DNA of 64,000 bases from Rostratula benghalensis (GCA_013399305.1 VXAI01000068.1:2526924-2590923), one strand, 5' to 3'; positions 34,613-48,890 are shown, numbered from the stretch's first letter. Program-made: numbers and translations. Notes: a model not told the origin generated them from the letters alone.

Positions 34613-37600
34613 GAGGTGTGCAATAAAGACAGGATTTTGGGCTGTAGAATTACCACACGAGAACTTACCTGCAGACTTCTTCCTGGTTAAGGAGATCTGG
34701 TTGGTCTCCTTTGGTCAAATTCAAAGGACTGGGAGTCCTGTGGTCAATGAATTCCAGGCTGATGTGTATTTATATTGTTATTCTGTGCTATTAATAAAGA
34801 AAAAAAAAATCTGGCTGGCTAAGGTCTGGACAATACTCGGGATATGTTTGTGTTGTTTGGTGGTAAATGAAGTTTTAGTGGAATTTTAGTTGACAAACAA
34901 TAACTGAATGTTGTAGGTTTTCCTAAATGATGTATTCTTAAAAGTGATTTAAAGTATCATCTGGAAATTTTTAATCTAACTTTGGTGAGTATCTTTTTGG
35001 TGTTTGCAGTTGTCTGGAACTGCTGACATTTTGCAATCTGTAGTCCCAGAGACTGTATGTGAAATCTTTCAAGCACTGCAGAAACCTCAGAGGAATGTTC
35101 ATCCATCTGGAATTTCAGTGTCCTCTAATTCTTCTTATCTCGTTACTGGACACCTCTGGAAATAGAGTGCTTGTGAACAGTATTCTATTGCAAAAAACAG
35201 AGAAACACCTCTATTTTTATGGGGGGTTTTTTTGAGTTTGGTGCTTGACTGTGCAAAGTTTAGCCAAAAGTCAATATTCACTTAGTATATTTAGAATTGA
35301 CAAAATACAATGGAGTTCCTAAATTAACTCTTACAAGAATTTATCACAGTACGTCTTCACTACTTACTAGAAGAATTATCACATCTTCTCTGTCCTGCGC
35401 TACCTTTCATCTTTTATCTTCTCCTCCCTAATCTCTTGTTATTTTAATGGTTTTTTTACTCCATGGGGCTGAAGATCTTTTAACAAAGAACTGTCTCTTT
35501 TTTGTGGATGTATATGTACAATGGGCTTTATGGAAGTGACTACGTTGACTTTAAAATATCTTAAACATACCAGACAGACTGCTTTCCCTGAGATGCTTTT
35601 CTTGAACAAGGACATGATATGCATGACAAAGAAAATTTTTGAAGACAAATTCTTATGAGAAAGAAGAAATCTGGACAAAGCCATTTAAAATTGTAAGCTA
35701 CACAATGGTAAATGCAGCCACCGGATGTGCACTGAGTTATTTGACCTCTCATGTATGCCAACCTACCACGCTGGAGCAAAAGACATAGTGGAAGCATTTA
35801 CATGTGCTATGAGAGAAGTCTTGCACTGGGAAGCCAGAAAGTATAGGCTTCCTGAAGGGAAAATATTTCCTTTGTCAGACAACCCATTTAAATGGAAAGT
35901 AGTCTAACTGAAACATAGGAAAGTTTTTCCATATTCAGAAATCTAGTCCTTTTACAAAAAAACCAAACCACAAAACCCAAAAAAACCACCAAAACCCAAC
36001 AACCTAAACCTTCAAATGTGAAAAATAACAATATATCTTTATGACTTCACCCAGGTCTGCTCTCTGGCAATGTATAGACATTGTGAGACACAGCTGAAAA
36101 GTCAAAGCTGGATGAGTTATAATAGCTTTCTGCAACAGTAAAATTCAAATTCTTCATGATCACAAAAGAGAGTGAATTGCATATCTCTATCAAATATGAA
36201 GTATTAACAGAAAGGTCTCAGGAGGAAGTATTGATCAACACAAATGAATTCAGGAAAGTTTTGATCTGAGTAATGTATGCTGACTTCTTCCAAGAACTAG
36301 ACTTGATATGAGCCCCTTCCCCCGCCCCTTTTTCTAAAGTTGTTTTCTTTGTCTTTATCCTCTAACTTTATTAAGTCATTTCAACAACTCAGTTTCTTTC
36401 TATGTCCTATCTATGTTCCTTCTATGTTCTGTCTTCTGCCATCACTTCTGCTGGTACCAGGATCTACCACCTCTGGCATAAATTCTGTATTGCAGATGGT
36501 CAATAAAACCAGCCACCGGTCGAAGATTCTGCAGTGAGGCTTAAGGGAATCACTTTCTAATGTACTAAGATCCCAGGCTATTCAAGGCTCTGAAAATGTG
36601 ACAAAAACCAGCTTGAACTTCAGCCAGAAAGGAATTGGGACCAAATGTGGAACACGATGCAATGGACTTAGAGCAGCTTGTCCAGTTTAATCAATGTTAT
36701 TTCTACATAAGAAATCTGCTAGAAAATGGGCAGATACTTTTTCAGGTGTTCTGTGGATTGTCCAGACACTGAAATAAGCTTGTATCTTTTTTTGTTTGTT
36801 TGTTTGTTTTCCATTGCTCTTTCCCATCAATATAAAAAAATTAAAAATCTCAAGTGATATTCAAGAGGACAGTCTCCAAAGCCAGTTCTCACATCACTCC
36901 AGCCTTTGACCCGTAACAGGCCCTGTAGATCAGAAGCAGTAAAACATACTTCGTTATCCCTGGAGATACATCCCAATGTTAAACAGATGCCATCAAACTT
37001 TTTAATTTTCTAGTACAGCTGAGAGCCTGGAATTTTAATGTATTCCTAATTAGGTTCCTGGCTTCAAATTACTTTCTTAGATATTCTAGAATATATTTCT
37101 CATAGGAAATTTTGTCTGCTTAGAAATAAACGCCTAACAAGCTTGAGATATAAGGGAAGATTGGATGGCTTCATCCAGACATGTGGAACTGCATATTGAC
37201 CAGATTTATAACTGAGATACTATTTCAGCATCAACATTCTAAGTATCTTTTCTTACTTGTTGTTACAAAAGGATCACTGGACAAAACTTTTTCATATAGA
37301 TTCTGTCAGCCCAGACTGGAGAGGTGCGACTGACAGTTTCAGGTTATAACTCATTGACACTTAGGACCCTCACATTTGCACATGCTAGAAGCCCTGCAGG
37401 CAATCATTTAGATTTTAGCAAGCTGGAAAACGTGTCTCTATAGGGGTGGCAACAGACTATCATTAATTTACTGTGTTCAATCATATTCTATATTTTTATG
37501 TTACCAATGTAGTTTAGGAGAGTAGTAGGTGATTTAAGACATGTCTGGCGTTTAAGTAAATCTGGCTAAGTAATATACAAGTTAGTGGTTTGAAAACTTG

Positions 37601-38146
37601 TTCAGGTGACAAGTGTTTAAAGAAGTGTCATTTTATGTGTATTACAAGGAAGCAGTATCAATGTAGAGGTAGATCAATGAGGATTCTAGCAGGAAAGAAG
37701 GTATTTTTCACATGCTGGCTAATTTACCATTGCCTGCAAATACTGCAGGTCAAGCTACATCAGTCCCTCAGCTCAGGCAGATGACATGTTTGCTTGATTA
37801 AACCTAATCTTGCCTTTGCCTGCTGAAGCTGGGGTTGAAAAGCAAGGATGGTACCAATAGAGTAGCAATTACCAGACCCATCCTATTGGCTCAGAGAGGT
37901 GTAACTGCAGGTGATTGCAGCAGATTTAGAGCAAGGTTCAAACTGCTCTTTCTTCAGAAAGAACTGGCAAAGGGAGCACAGTTGTAGCCATTGGTCTTAT
38001 GTGGTCTGTGTTGTATGGGTGGGTCTTTGACAATTTGCTGGAGAGTTCTAGATTGGCCTTTTATTGTAAAGGTGCTGAAAACCAGGACAGTCCCTTCTGA
38101 AAACACACAGGACTTTTAGTAATTTGTTCTATATAAATGTTCCTAG
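34613..38146. other. Unique AT-rich stretch with weak splice-like signals
   Basis: A good acceptor (ending GTGTTTGCAG) at about 35010 is followed by 51 open codons to a TAG near 35163. Another acceptor at 36459-36460 is followed by 25 open codons to TGA (36535-36537) with two CpGs. Both are within chance expectation. An A/C-rich tract lies at about 35955-36010 and a (TTTG)n tract at 36786-36810. No repeat family is recognised. Confidence 0.4.
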
Positions 38147-38281
38147 ATTGTCATGTTACTGAAAATCCCAAAAGCAACCCTCTGGTGAAAGTGTCCTGTA
38201 TGAAAGCAGCTACTAAAATAGAGACTAATTTAGCCACAAGCTCTGGACAAACAGTATCAACTCCTATAAACTTAGAAGCCT
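38147..38281 (+). CDS. Candidate internal coding exon, unassigned
   Basis: A T-rich acceptor ending TGTTCCTAG is followed by 135 bases open in one frame and a strong donor, CCT|GTAAGTG. Both ends are in phase 1, so the exon would be symmetric and add 45 codons. The translation contains CHVTENPKSNPLVKVSC and later TKIETNLATSSGQTVSTP, a polar, probably disordered or extracellular-type sequence with no domain that I recognise. The frame stays open on both sides (134 codons in all), which weakens the case because the open run does not stop at the splice sites. No partner exon was found that I would trust. It may belong to a rightward gene or a noncoding RNA, or be chance. Confidence 0.25.
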
Positions 38282-39850
38282 GTAAGTGTTTCCCTTTTAG
38301 ATGGCGTATTTATTTTAGAAATATGTATGTACTGCAGATGACCCTATTTTACATTTGCTTTCATGAAAATTACTCACAAATATACTCATTTATATACACT
38401 TATTTAAAAAAGTCAGAAACATTTTCATTCTCCTGTACCGTTACTAACATGCACAGAATTACAAGAGTTATAAATAGAAAAGACCTGCTACATCCTGCTA
38501 CAAATGTAGAATCTCCTTCTCCTACACAGTGCATTTGCTAATGTTATTTTATCGGTTTTTAAGAACTTTCAATTTTCTTACACTTTTTTGAGCTTGACAT
38601 ACCATATTTAACTGATGCTCTGAAAATTAACTGCTCTTTTATCTCATTATTCCTTCATTTTTGTTTCAGGTAATTACTTCCTGTTGTTTCCATTTACAGA
38701 ACTCAGGAAAATTCCTCCCCTTTATTTTTGATCTTTCAAATGTTTTGGGAAATAACATGTTCTATTAAAGCTAATAACCTTCAATAGGTTGCTCATCTGT
38801 CCCCCAAACCATACTTCTTTTTTCTTTATATTACAAATTTCTATAGAATTTACTTTTTCCTAAATGTTGTCTGGCTATTCTTTCTCATTTTTCTACTTCT
38901 GCTCTTTCTTCCCACTAATGAAGTTCAAACACCAGCGGGGATTAATAGCTGACTCCTTGCAAGTGAGAAGATGTCAAATTTTGGATTAAAAAAGGGTTCC
39001 AAAGGATGGAAATATTACTATCCATAAATAGAAAGGAAATCTGAACTCAGAGCCATCTGACATCTCAATGTTTTTTATCAGAGCTAGAGAAAGTTCAGAT
39101 GGTTTTGTAATCTCAGTGGGACATTCTGCATAATCTGCCATAAATTATGGAAAATAATCACAAAGTAGACTGGAAATTACGTAAATTGAGTTATTCCAAG
39201 CTCAGCAGATTGTTGAACAGTAGGTCCAGAAATGCTAGAATAACAGGATAATGGGGTTATAAGCTTTGATTAATGTCAGTAAAACAGAACTGCTACTCTT
39301 TTGGACAGTCCTTTTTGGGGGAGCTGGCATGCAAAGTATTGCAAAGAAACATGAATTAAAACAGCATTTTTGTATGAGTGATTGTTGTCATTAAAGGTTA
39401 GTATTCAGAACGTACTGTAGGAGAGCTGGTAAATCCAGGTCACAGACTCCATGAGTGTTCCAAATGGCTATTAACATACGATCTTGAAATTTGTTTTGTT
39501 AGTCATGTGTGAATCTGAAACCATCGGGACAGCTTACACATAAAACTTCAACTAAATTAAAGTAAATCCAGCTTTATGTTTCAGTCTTCAATTTTAAAAA
39601 CACTTTTACTGCTAACCTTGCTTTTTAGTCTTGTTCTTCTTTGGCCAAATTAGATTTTGAGCCTATTAGCTATGACAGTGTCTTGTAGAATACCAATCAT
39701 AGGGAGGGGACTCTGTCATGCACAGCATAGGAACCTGTTTAAAGCATCTTTTGCTTTTGTGTATGAACTGATTGTCAAAGTGGAAAAGAAATGTCGTCCT
39801 TGTGGGTACCATTGCATAATTGCTTATTGCATTTTGAGCATTTGCACCTT
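38282..39850. other. Unique AT-rich sequence, no gene recognised
   Basis: No exon partner for the preceding candidate and no repeat is seen. Confidence 0.45.
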
Positions 39851-39932
39851 CCTCAGAGATATAGTACAGACAGAATACCAGGCTTGATGGACCAGTAGTT
39901 TGATCTGCCATGACAACTCTTTATGTTCTGAT
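39851..39932 (+). mobile_element. 3' end fragment of an ancient CR1/L3-type LINE
   Basis: 'cctcagagatatagtacaga', 'agaataccaggcttgatgga', 'ccagtagtttgatctgccat' and 'ttatgttctga' follow the 3' terminal wording of old amniote CR1/L3-like elements ('gctagatggacc..ggtctgatc...atgttct'). The copy is short and diverged. It lacks the younger CR1 terminal octamer seen in the five avian copies in this window. Confidence 0.7.
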
Positions 39933-42900
39933 ACATGTGACCCGTCAACATCTATGCTGAAGAGATGAAAAATTAAGCTATTGGTGAGTGAAGACTAAGG
40001 CATGTGGAAAGAGATTTCTAAAGGAACAGTTTTCAGTTGTCATTGTGCACTGAACCACCATTGTGGAAATGAAGCAATAAATGGCAGCAATTTATGTGGA
40101 ACCATAACCACTAAAGTTCAGCTGATTTTCACTTATTTAATTGCATGAGAAAGCTCTGCTATATGTAATAAAGATAAGACAGCTCTTTTAGAGAGACAAA
40201 ACTTAAACTGGGAAGCTGTTTGAGGTTTGAGTAATTCACAGACGGGCTGCAGTTATGCAATTGGTAAAAAATTCTCAGTACTTTTGCATACAAAAATATT
40301 TAGAATCCAGAAAAATTGATTGGCAGGTCCTTAAGAGTGCATTTGGTAAGGCAAATGCATATAGATACATATGGAAGTTGGTTACATAGGTGGTGTCTGG
40401 TAAACGTTTTTTCTCTCTTTAAGAACCATTTAGGGTCTCTGTAACTGGAATGTATATGCACAAATATATGCATAGATGAATTATCTATATGAAGAGCTCA
40501 GCTCTGTGAGATGCTGAGTGCTATAAGGTCCTGTCAGCTCTTAGAACAGAGTTTTACAAGGGCTCTATAGGTTTTACATCAGCCATATTGTCCTGTCTGT
40601 GTAAAAACATACGTTTTATATAAGAGGCTATCTCCTCCGACAAAAAGGAAAAGGCTCCATATTTTTATTTGGGTATATTATTTCTTACTTGCAGGTCTAA
40701 GTTGAATCCGTCTCCAACATTTAAAATTGAGCAAATTAAACAAAACAAAAGCATCACTGTTGTAGCTGATTTTATTTCTGACGTGATCCATTTTTGTTAT
40801 GAACAGAACAAAATAAATCCAGCATCAGATACCACATTCCTTAAGGACTGGCAGCTCCTGCTAACTACATGATTGGAGGGGGAATGAGGCAAACCCAGAA
40901 ATAAATAATTGGAAAGCATTGCAAATACAAGGACTGATGAATAGTGAATCTTATTTAGGGCATTGCTTTACCGCCCACTTCTCAGAGACCAAAGAGGTTC
41001 TAATTTGTCACAAGAGGTTTCCATCAAATACCTCCTGTTCGATGTGACACTCTGTTATTTCCTTTTGCATTGTAGCTGCTTCAGTGAAACAGCTCATGCT
41101 ATGACCTGTCATGTTGTCCAGCCATGACTTCAGACACTTCATAAATGGAACATGCAGCTGCCTGTTCTGGAAAGACTACATACTGCAAATACTGCTTAAG
41201 AGGAAGATTTGATTTTAACTTGTTCTAGCAGGTATTTGGCTTGATTAAGGAAAAAAAACCCAAAACCAAAACCAAACCCCCCCCATAGTTCTGCTCTGTC
41301 ATAGAGAATACTATCATATTCCTTACAGGCATGTACATATAAAATGATAGTAAATGAGGCAGTTTTACAATAAGTATTTTAAAAGGAATGGTTTTACACA
41401 CTATAAATGCTTTAGGGACATGAATAATATATAGCAAGTGCTGTTGAGGAATCTGACCTGATTGCTTTTATTCTTTCTAGGTTTTTTTCCATCATTTAAA
41501 TTGAGGGGAAAAAAATCTTTTCATGAACTGTTGGATCTTTTTTATTATTCTTAATCTTTTTTTTATCACTTTACAAAGATACAGTAAAAGGGCTGTTATG
41601 TAAGCAAATGTCCATAGCATATTATTGCCTGGATTTGGTACAACAGGATTAACTTTCTGGGGCTAAATACTGATGTATCTTGGGTTTTAGAATAATGGAA
41701 CTTAATGTTTAACTCTTCCACAGAAATTATGTATGTGAGCTTTGTCAATTCAGCCTGTCCCTGGTCCAGCAAAAAAATTAAGTGCAAACAATGAGAAACT
41801 AACATTTATAAACAAATATATGCTTGAAGTTACAATTGCCCTGTGCCTCTGTTTCTCTATTCCTATTGGCTTTTTTGTAATTTAGACAGTAGAAGCCCAA
41901 AAGACCTTTTAGTGTGTATAAACTATATCTGGCACAACAGAGTTCCTGGTCCCTGATGGTTTCAAGGAAATGCTGTTACACATCCTGCTCGCTGCACTTC
42001 TGTTGACCCTAATGGAAATGTTTGCATGAATAATTTGAGCTCTTTGTATATATTCACATAGGAAAATGGTATTGCCCTAGGGAAAAGGAATGAGTCTTCC
42101 TTTCCTTACCGGATACGCCTTCTTCATTGTGGTAGGTTTGATTTCTCAGTGTAGCTTTTTATTGTCTGACCTCAGTGTCAAAAAGCTTCTTTTTTGTTGT
42201 TGAGTTTTCTTTAACTTGTTCCCAGATGTCTGATGCAACCAATGGCAACAAAAGAAGTAAAATAAAGAAAGTTAGAATCCTATTAGAAGCCACAGAAACA
42301 ACTCCCTGAGCTGTCCACTGGCTTAAATAACGGTGTAAATAATTTGCCAAAAGACATCTAATGGACTGTTTTAAAAGTAAACTCAGCAATGGCAGGGGTG
42401 GGGTTTTTGTTTGTTTTTCCTGTCTGTTTATCTCAGCAAATACATTGGTTTAGTACTTTCTTGTGTTATGGATGTAAGTGCAGTTCAGACCTCCGTAAAC
42501 CTTAAAGTGTCGGTTATTGAAGAATGAGTGAATGAGAACCTTGACAACATTAATATTTTTCCTTGACATGCTGGCAGCACTGATGTGCTGTCCTTGAAAG
42601 CATACACAACATGTAAATTAGTATGACAACTCTGAAAAGCAAGATTCTTTTAGTTATCTGAAAGAGCACGTGGCCCCTTCTTTTCTTTGCCTGCAGTTTG
42701 AAAGCCTTGGCAATGGCTTTGAAGGTGCACTGGGTCTGGCTGGGACACTTAATTCTCCTCATAGTAGCCCATGGAGCTGTGTTTTGGATGTGTGAGTAAA
42801 GCAGTGTCCAGAGCACAACAGTGTTTGGCTACTGCTGAACAGCCCTTGCAACATGGCAAATCTTTCTCTTCTTCTCACCCTGCTCCTTCAGCACGTTGGC

Positions 42901-45900
42901 TGGGGGTGTGCAAGAAGTTGGGAGGGGACACAACCTGGACAGCTGGCCCAATCTGACCGAAGGGATATTCCATACTCAGCAATAAAAAATGCAGGAAAGA
43001 GGGTTTTGTGGAGGTGGCCATTGCTCAGAGACTGCCTGGGCATTGCTGTATGTGAGGGATGTGGTGAATAATGGCCTTTGCATCACTTGTTTGGGGTTTT
43101 TTCTTCCACTTTCTTTCACTTACTAAACTGAACTTTGTCTGCCTACAAGTTTTCTCACTTCTGCTCTTCCTAATCTCTCCCCCATCCTGCTGCCGGGTGA
43201 GTGAGTGGGTGGCAGCTTCTGGCTGGGGTCAGCCCACCACAAGAAGTAAAGGGTAGGAATGGGGAAGAAAAGGAGGGCCCTCATTATTACAAAATTTTAG
43301 AGTCTGTCTACTGTGTGGAAGTACCTGTACAGAGAGTCTACCATGACCAAACATTAGAAACTCTTGACTCTATTGCCCTATTATTTACCAGAATAACTTC
43401 TTACAAAAACTTCTTAATGTGCAGGAAACCACCATTTTTGTGGTTTGGATTCTGGCAGGTGTCTCCTGCAAAAAGCAATAGTATCTTATAGAAAGAAAAG
43501 TATATGAACGCCTCAGTTGCAGACCAGGAGGACGCCTGATACAGAGCATGTTATGTTTACATAAACTTACCTGTTAGATAATATTAAAACTGGTATTAGT
43601 GTAAGAAATATAAACAGACTTGAGGAATGGCCTAAAGGACCACAATTAGTATTGAAAATAGGTTATGCTGATAGAATAAATGTAATACTGGAGAAGGAAT
43701 AGTAATGAAGCCCCTCAGCTGAGGTAGTAACTAGCTTTATTTTGTATTTTTGCTAAGAACTAAGGGATAAAATGATGCCTCAAATATGGAAAATATTGAA
43801 TTCCCCAAAGGGACTTGCAAATGCAAGAAAAGAGCTGAACTGCCTGGCTTGTAGAAATGGATATCAATTTAGCAATATAAAATGCAAAGTCCTAATTTGG
43901 GTAGATGAAAACAAGCATGTTTGCTATCAACTGGGAGATTACCTGCTCAAAATGCCAGTAGCAAAGAAGACTCCAGTATGAGGAACAATGACAAATCTGA
44001 CTGTGTGATGCAGCCATGAAAAAAAACCCTTTGCTGAGCTGACTGGGTAGAGATCAGGATGCATGGATCCATCCTATAAGGTTTACAATACTATATACTG
44101 TTCCTGCTATGTACAGGTGCTCCTGTTTGAGAAGGATTAATTAATACTGCAGCATAAACCAGAAAAAACCCACAAAGGCAAACAGCCCAGGATAAAGTCT
44201 TTTTATCCTGAGAAAGAAGGAAGAAGATAACTTGGTTTGTTTAGCTTAACAAAGCTAAAGCTCAGAGGAAATGCAGTTCCAGCATACAGATGCATGGGCT
44301 GAAAAACACCAGGGAGAGAAAACAGTTGGGTTATACTTGCACTTAGGCAGGAAATGAGAAGTTTCTAAATGTCAGATGTTTGAGGTTCTGCAATGTCCTT
44401 TCAGGAAAAGTAATGGGAGTAAAAATCCCTCTCTCCCCACCTAGGTTTAAGGCTGGTCTTTAATCAGTTTATGAAGGGGATTGGGTGACATAGCTGACTG
44501 ATAGCAGGGGCTCAATTTGTTAATTTAGGAAGTCTATTCCAGTATCTTGTTGTTTGTATTGATAGTTTCTTCTTACCTGCCAGCAGCAGGTAAGCACACA
44601 GTATTAGCTGCATGGCAGGTATTTATGCTGTCTCACAGAGAGCTGTCATGCTGTCAACGTTGTCTGAAACCACTCATCATTTAGAAGGATCAGAAATGGC
44701 ACTTGCCATTGTTATAACTCAATATTCGATTTTCCACTGCTGGGAAGTATGCCTTATCTTTAGTACTTAGCATTTGGAAGCTTTTAGCCTAATCAACAGG
44801 CTTAAGTAAAGTGCCATTTCTTTTTCAGTCTTTCCAGTTTTCTGGCCTATTGGACATTTTGACTCTAAAAGACCCTGAGAGACACAACGGGAGATGTGAC
44901 GCCCATATAACCAAGAAGGCAACTGCAGCTTTTCCATTGTGTCTTTTAGTCAGACTTGGAAGGTGCAGTCCATCGTAGAAAGCTTGCACGGTGACTGAGG
45001 AACGTGTTATTTTTCCTTTTTATGTAGCAGACTCTTCTCTGTAGCATCACTGCTTAGTAGTGTTCGCAAAGCAACATCTGCTTAGATATACAGAGAGGGA
45101 TTTATCCAAAAATACGTAAAAATCCTAGGTGACACAAATTGCTCTTGACCTACTCTGTTCTATCTGCTTCCTACAGAATGCCTTTTAGAGGGCAGCCAAT
45201 GCTAACTGTCTTTAGCATAAGGGAGATTGTTCCAGAGTTGACAGTATGTCTGGGCTAAGGTCTTAGTCAAGTAGCATTTTAAATATCCTTAGAAATTATC
45301 TTCTAATTCAGAAGTTATCTTCTCCATGTAGAAGAATCAGGAAAAACTTATGTGTTACTAGGTAAGCAAATTGTTTTGTCCCAGTTCTTTCTCCTCTTCA
45401 TAATAATAATGAATTTTTCTCTTCTATTAAGATGTTTTGAGTAGAAGCACAGTCCACTGTCCTAAAGTGCTTTGTGAAAAGTGGAGTGTGTATCTGAGGA
45501 ATATAAAAGGTGTTGTCTTTGTAGGTTCTTGTCATGCAAATCTACAATTTTTTCATCAGCTGGTTTTCCCTGCCGAGCAATGCCCTACGATCAGAGCAAA
45601 TTCTTTTGTTCTTTATTTAAATTAACTGTTTGCATGTCTTGTCCTTTGGGGTAACTTTCTCACTGGGTTAAGTTGCTAATGGCAACTTTTCTTGAATTGA
45701 GGGAGATATTTTTTTTAAAAAATAAGTAGTTTAATTTAAATAGGTGGTGTACTTCAGACAAGGGGAGAAAGAACAGTTCTAGACAAGTGAGGCTGTTCAA
45801 AATACAAGCTTTATTATAAAGTAAGAAAATATTGTCATTGGTTGTAGACAGGAAGCACAATGCTGAACAGACAGAAAAAATGACTTGTAAATTGGTCTTT

Positions 45901-48260
45901 GGGAGTTTATAATTCAAGTTGCATGTATTATTCATGTAGTCATAAAGCCTGGAATCTCCATTTGGAGATAAATATTTCATTGATGAAGGCACTGCACAGG
46001 TGAAATACAGGGGGAATGTTCTCCTTCCAACCACCTTTCAGTCTAATGAGAAAATGTACGTAATGAAGAAAAGATGGGACTGCATCGTAACAAAGAGCAT
46101 GCTGAAATCATTCTTTAAGGTTTCTGAAGACAAGATGTGGGGTTTGGAATTTTAGTTTCTACACTTGAGTATTTCATATGTCCTGCTAGTGTGACTCATG
46201 TCCATATTCTATCGGAACTAAACAAACCTCAAAGGATGGGCAGGTGCAAGCATGATGGGGGTTTTTGAGTAGGTCAGCTATAGAATTCCTATTCCTTTTA
46301 GCTTAGATTTGTTAGATGATCAAAGTCCACATCTATTGGCTTTGACTGAGTTCAATATTTAGCATTCTTTTAAGTGGGATATATTTTTTTTTTTTTCTGA
46401 GTCTTTGTAATAGCAGGGAGCAGCCATTTCTAATAGCAGTGAGAGTCAGACGTGCAGTCACCCTGCAGGGTCTGATTCACCTGCTCATATCCTGCTTTCT
46501 CAATGATTTGCATGGATATTCTACTAAGGACAGCACTGAGATAATCTGGCAGCCAAATAATTTAATCCTTGTCATTCATTTTGTGTGCTGGATGTTAAAA
46601 GGACAGGGGATAAAAAAGAATAAAAGGAGGTAAAATCTCTTGGGTTTGGTTGCTTGTTTTTATTCCTTTCAGCTGCTGTTACAAGTACCTTATTATTCAG
46701 CATAGGCAGCAGGAACTTGTAATTTAGGACACATGACAATGGAGAATAGATAATCTACATAAAAAGTGTAGGGCATCATCAAGAGTACATTGTATCTATA
46801 CCAATTAATAGAGAAAAAATTACAAATAAGTAGACCACTATCTCAGCTCTCTCTAAAGTTTTTCACAGGATACACATCCCAATAACCCAACCTTTCAGTC
46901 ACCATCTCCATTAGTGGATTTTAATCATAAATTTAGGTCATAATTTGAAAATATAAACACTACTAAACCACGGAAGCTGTATCTTCCCTTCCACCAGTCT
47001 GTGGGCATAGTTCAGGTCAGTGAATTATTTCCATTTGGGTAAGAAAGATTGCAATCCCTCTGTCCTCTGGTAGTAGCAGTGGAGGTTGGGGAAGGGGGAA
47101 TGCAGTTCATAGGACAGTGTGGCATTAATGCACTCCTATTGAATGGCTTCAGATGTAGGGATTATAGGCAGGAAAAATGAACTCCTTTCTTGATTGCTGC
47201 ACTTAAATGTTTCTCTGGGGCACTTAGTACACTTGAAAATACAAATCATAATCCGAGAAATACGGTGGTACAAATATACCCCATGAGAAAAGTTTTGCTG
47301 CCTCTGTATTCAAATAGTGCTATTATCCATAAATGGGGGAAGCAAATGGAGAACACATGGGTAAAATACTCTGTGTTTATTCAGCTTTAGTACCGTGTAT
47401 GCCTATCTATTCCCAATCTTTGCTGTGATAATTGCATGGAGTTACTGTGAATGAATTATCAATTGCTAGATAAGACTGGATGTGACCAGGGTAGGGAGCA
47501 ATGTTAAATATTGGTCATTTGTTCTTCACGTGTTTGATTGGCAGTATAAGAACATGACAAGAAAAAAGTGTCATTTTTTTCCTTAAAACACAACACAAAG
47601 TCAGTTGATAGGCCATTGTATTAATTATTCAAGTGCCATAGTAACTCTGTAAGTTACCATTTAAAAAGCTTTTCCTTCCATTTGTGTGAAACATAGCTGG
47701 CAGTTGTTAATCAGCTTTGCAGATAAGAAGTTATTTTGTGCTTTTCACTTTTTTTTTTTTCCCCCCAAGAAGAGGTATAACCACATGCCTCCAAAAAGTT
47801 TATTTTGCCTATGCTGATGGATCGTACAATGCTGTAAATTGTTATATTTACCAAAGTGTCTCTGGCCTCAGCATCTGTGGGGCTCCCGTCACAGACTGGC
47901 TGTATGAAATATACTGGAGAGAGAACACCAGGCTTTCTTTTGTTGTTTCTAGTTTGGCTCACGTGTACTTACAAATGTCCTGTGACATTTATACCTACTC
48001 TGAACTGTAAAAGTTGTTTTCAGCTACATCAGCGATGCTGGTTTAAGTAGGATTGGCGTAAAGCCTTTTGGATACAGTCTTTTGAAACTACTTTCAAGGT
48101 TTTTCCTGTAACAAACAAAGAATAGAGCAAACAACTTCCAAGTGCTCTAAATGTAGCAAGACCATCTGTTGACTTCAGAAATGAGCTTAGTAACAGTAAT
48201 ATCTTTTCTGCTGTATGTCTTGGAACCAAAGAATGCTTAAATTGCTTTTCCTTTTCTCTG

Positions 48261-48262
<2 letters not shown>
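39933..48262. other. Long unique AT-rich stretch, no gene recognised
   Basis: About 8.3 kb has no recognisable repeat or exon pair. A C9 run ends an A/C-rich tract at about 41250-41284. A moderately GC-richer patch lies at 42660-43080. Isolated good donors occur, such as GCAG|GTAAGC near 44590 and CTAG|GTAAGC near 45361, and a 65-codon plus-strand frame at 46439-46633 follows a T-rich acceptor. None forms a coherent gene model. Confidence 0.4.

Positions 48263-48288
<26 letters not shown>
48263..48288. repeat. T26 homopolymer
   Basis: An uninterrupted run of 26 T follows a T/C-rich lead. This is simple sequence; there is no recognisable retroposon body on the A-tail side. Confidence 0.97.
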
Positions 48289-48293
<5 letters not shown>

Positions 48294-48619
48294 TCAAGTG
48301 ATTTCTAATACCTGTATTTTGGATTTGAACACATGTCAAGGGGCACTTCTAACTGTCATTTTAGCTGTGTCTAGAAAAGGACAAAGAGATTGGAAAAAGG
48401 GATGATGGGTAAAGGGAGGGAAAAAGCAAGATGACAGTGTCACTATTTCTGGTCTGTAAAAATCTCCAGTTGCTGACTACTTCTTGTCTGCCTCTCTCCT
48501 GGTAAATGTCACTGTGCAGACACTGAGCAGACAGAATGCTTAGTAGTTTATTTTGAGTTGATGGGCTGGTGGAAGTTGAAACTGTGCAACATGATTAAGA
48601 AAGTTATTTTTCTTTGCAG
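48289..48619. other. Unique sequence, no gene recognised
   Basis: No feature is visible apart from the strong acceptor at its right end. Confidence 0.4.
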
Positions 48620-48890
48620 AAGCATCAATTATTCACAACAGAGTCACACCTTAGGAAAAGAAGAAAAGAAATGGACTCAATTTATGGAAAGCTCCAATAC
48701 ACAGTTGCCAGGAGCAAGGAAGGAAAGGAAAACAAGTATGACCTCTGTTTGCAGAAGTGTGTTTTGGCATACCTTCTATGTCACAGTGACTGTAACTCCA
48801 TACAGCATTGATTTATATCATACAATTGAAAAGGAAACCCTAGAAAGTACATATGCAATTTTTCAGCCAGATGTCACAAAACACTGTTGA
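48620..48890 (+). CDS. Candidate coding exon after a strong acceptor, unassigned
   Basis: The acceptor ATTTTTCTTTGCAG ends at 48619. Two frames stay open beyond it. One begins KHQLFTTESHLRKRRKEMDS and closes at TGA 48809-48811 (63 codons). The other begins SINYSQQSHTLGKEEKKW and closes at TGA 48888-48890 (89 codons). The first has a basic cluster followed by a cysteine-containing hydrophobic end. Neither shows a domain that I recognise. ATTAAA at about 49029 could serve polyadenylation. Two simultaneously open frames show that local composition is poor in stops, so a chance origin is quite possible. No matching upstream exon was identified. Confidence 0.2.
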
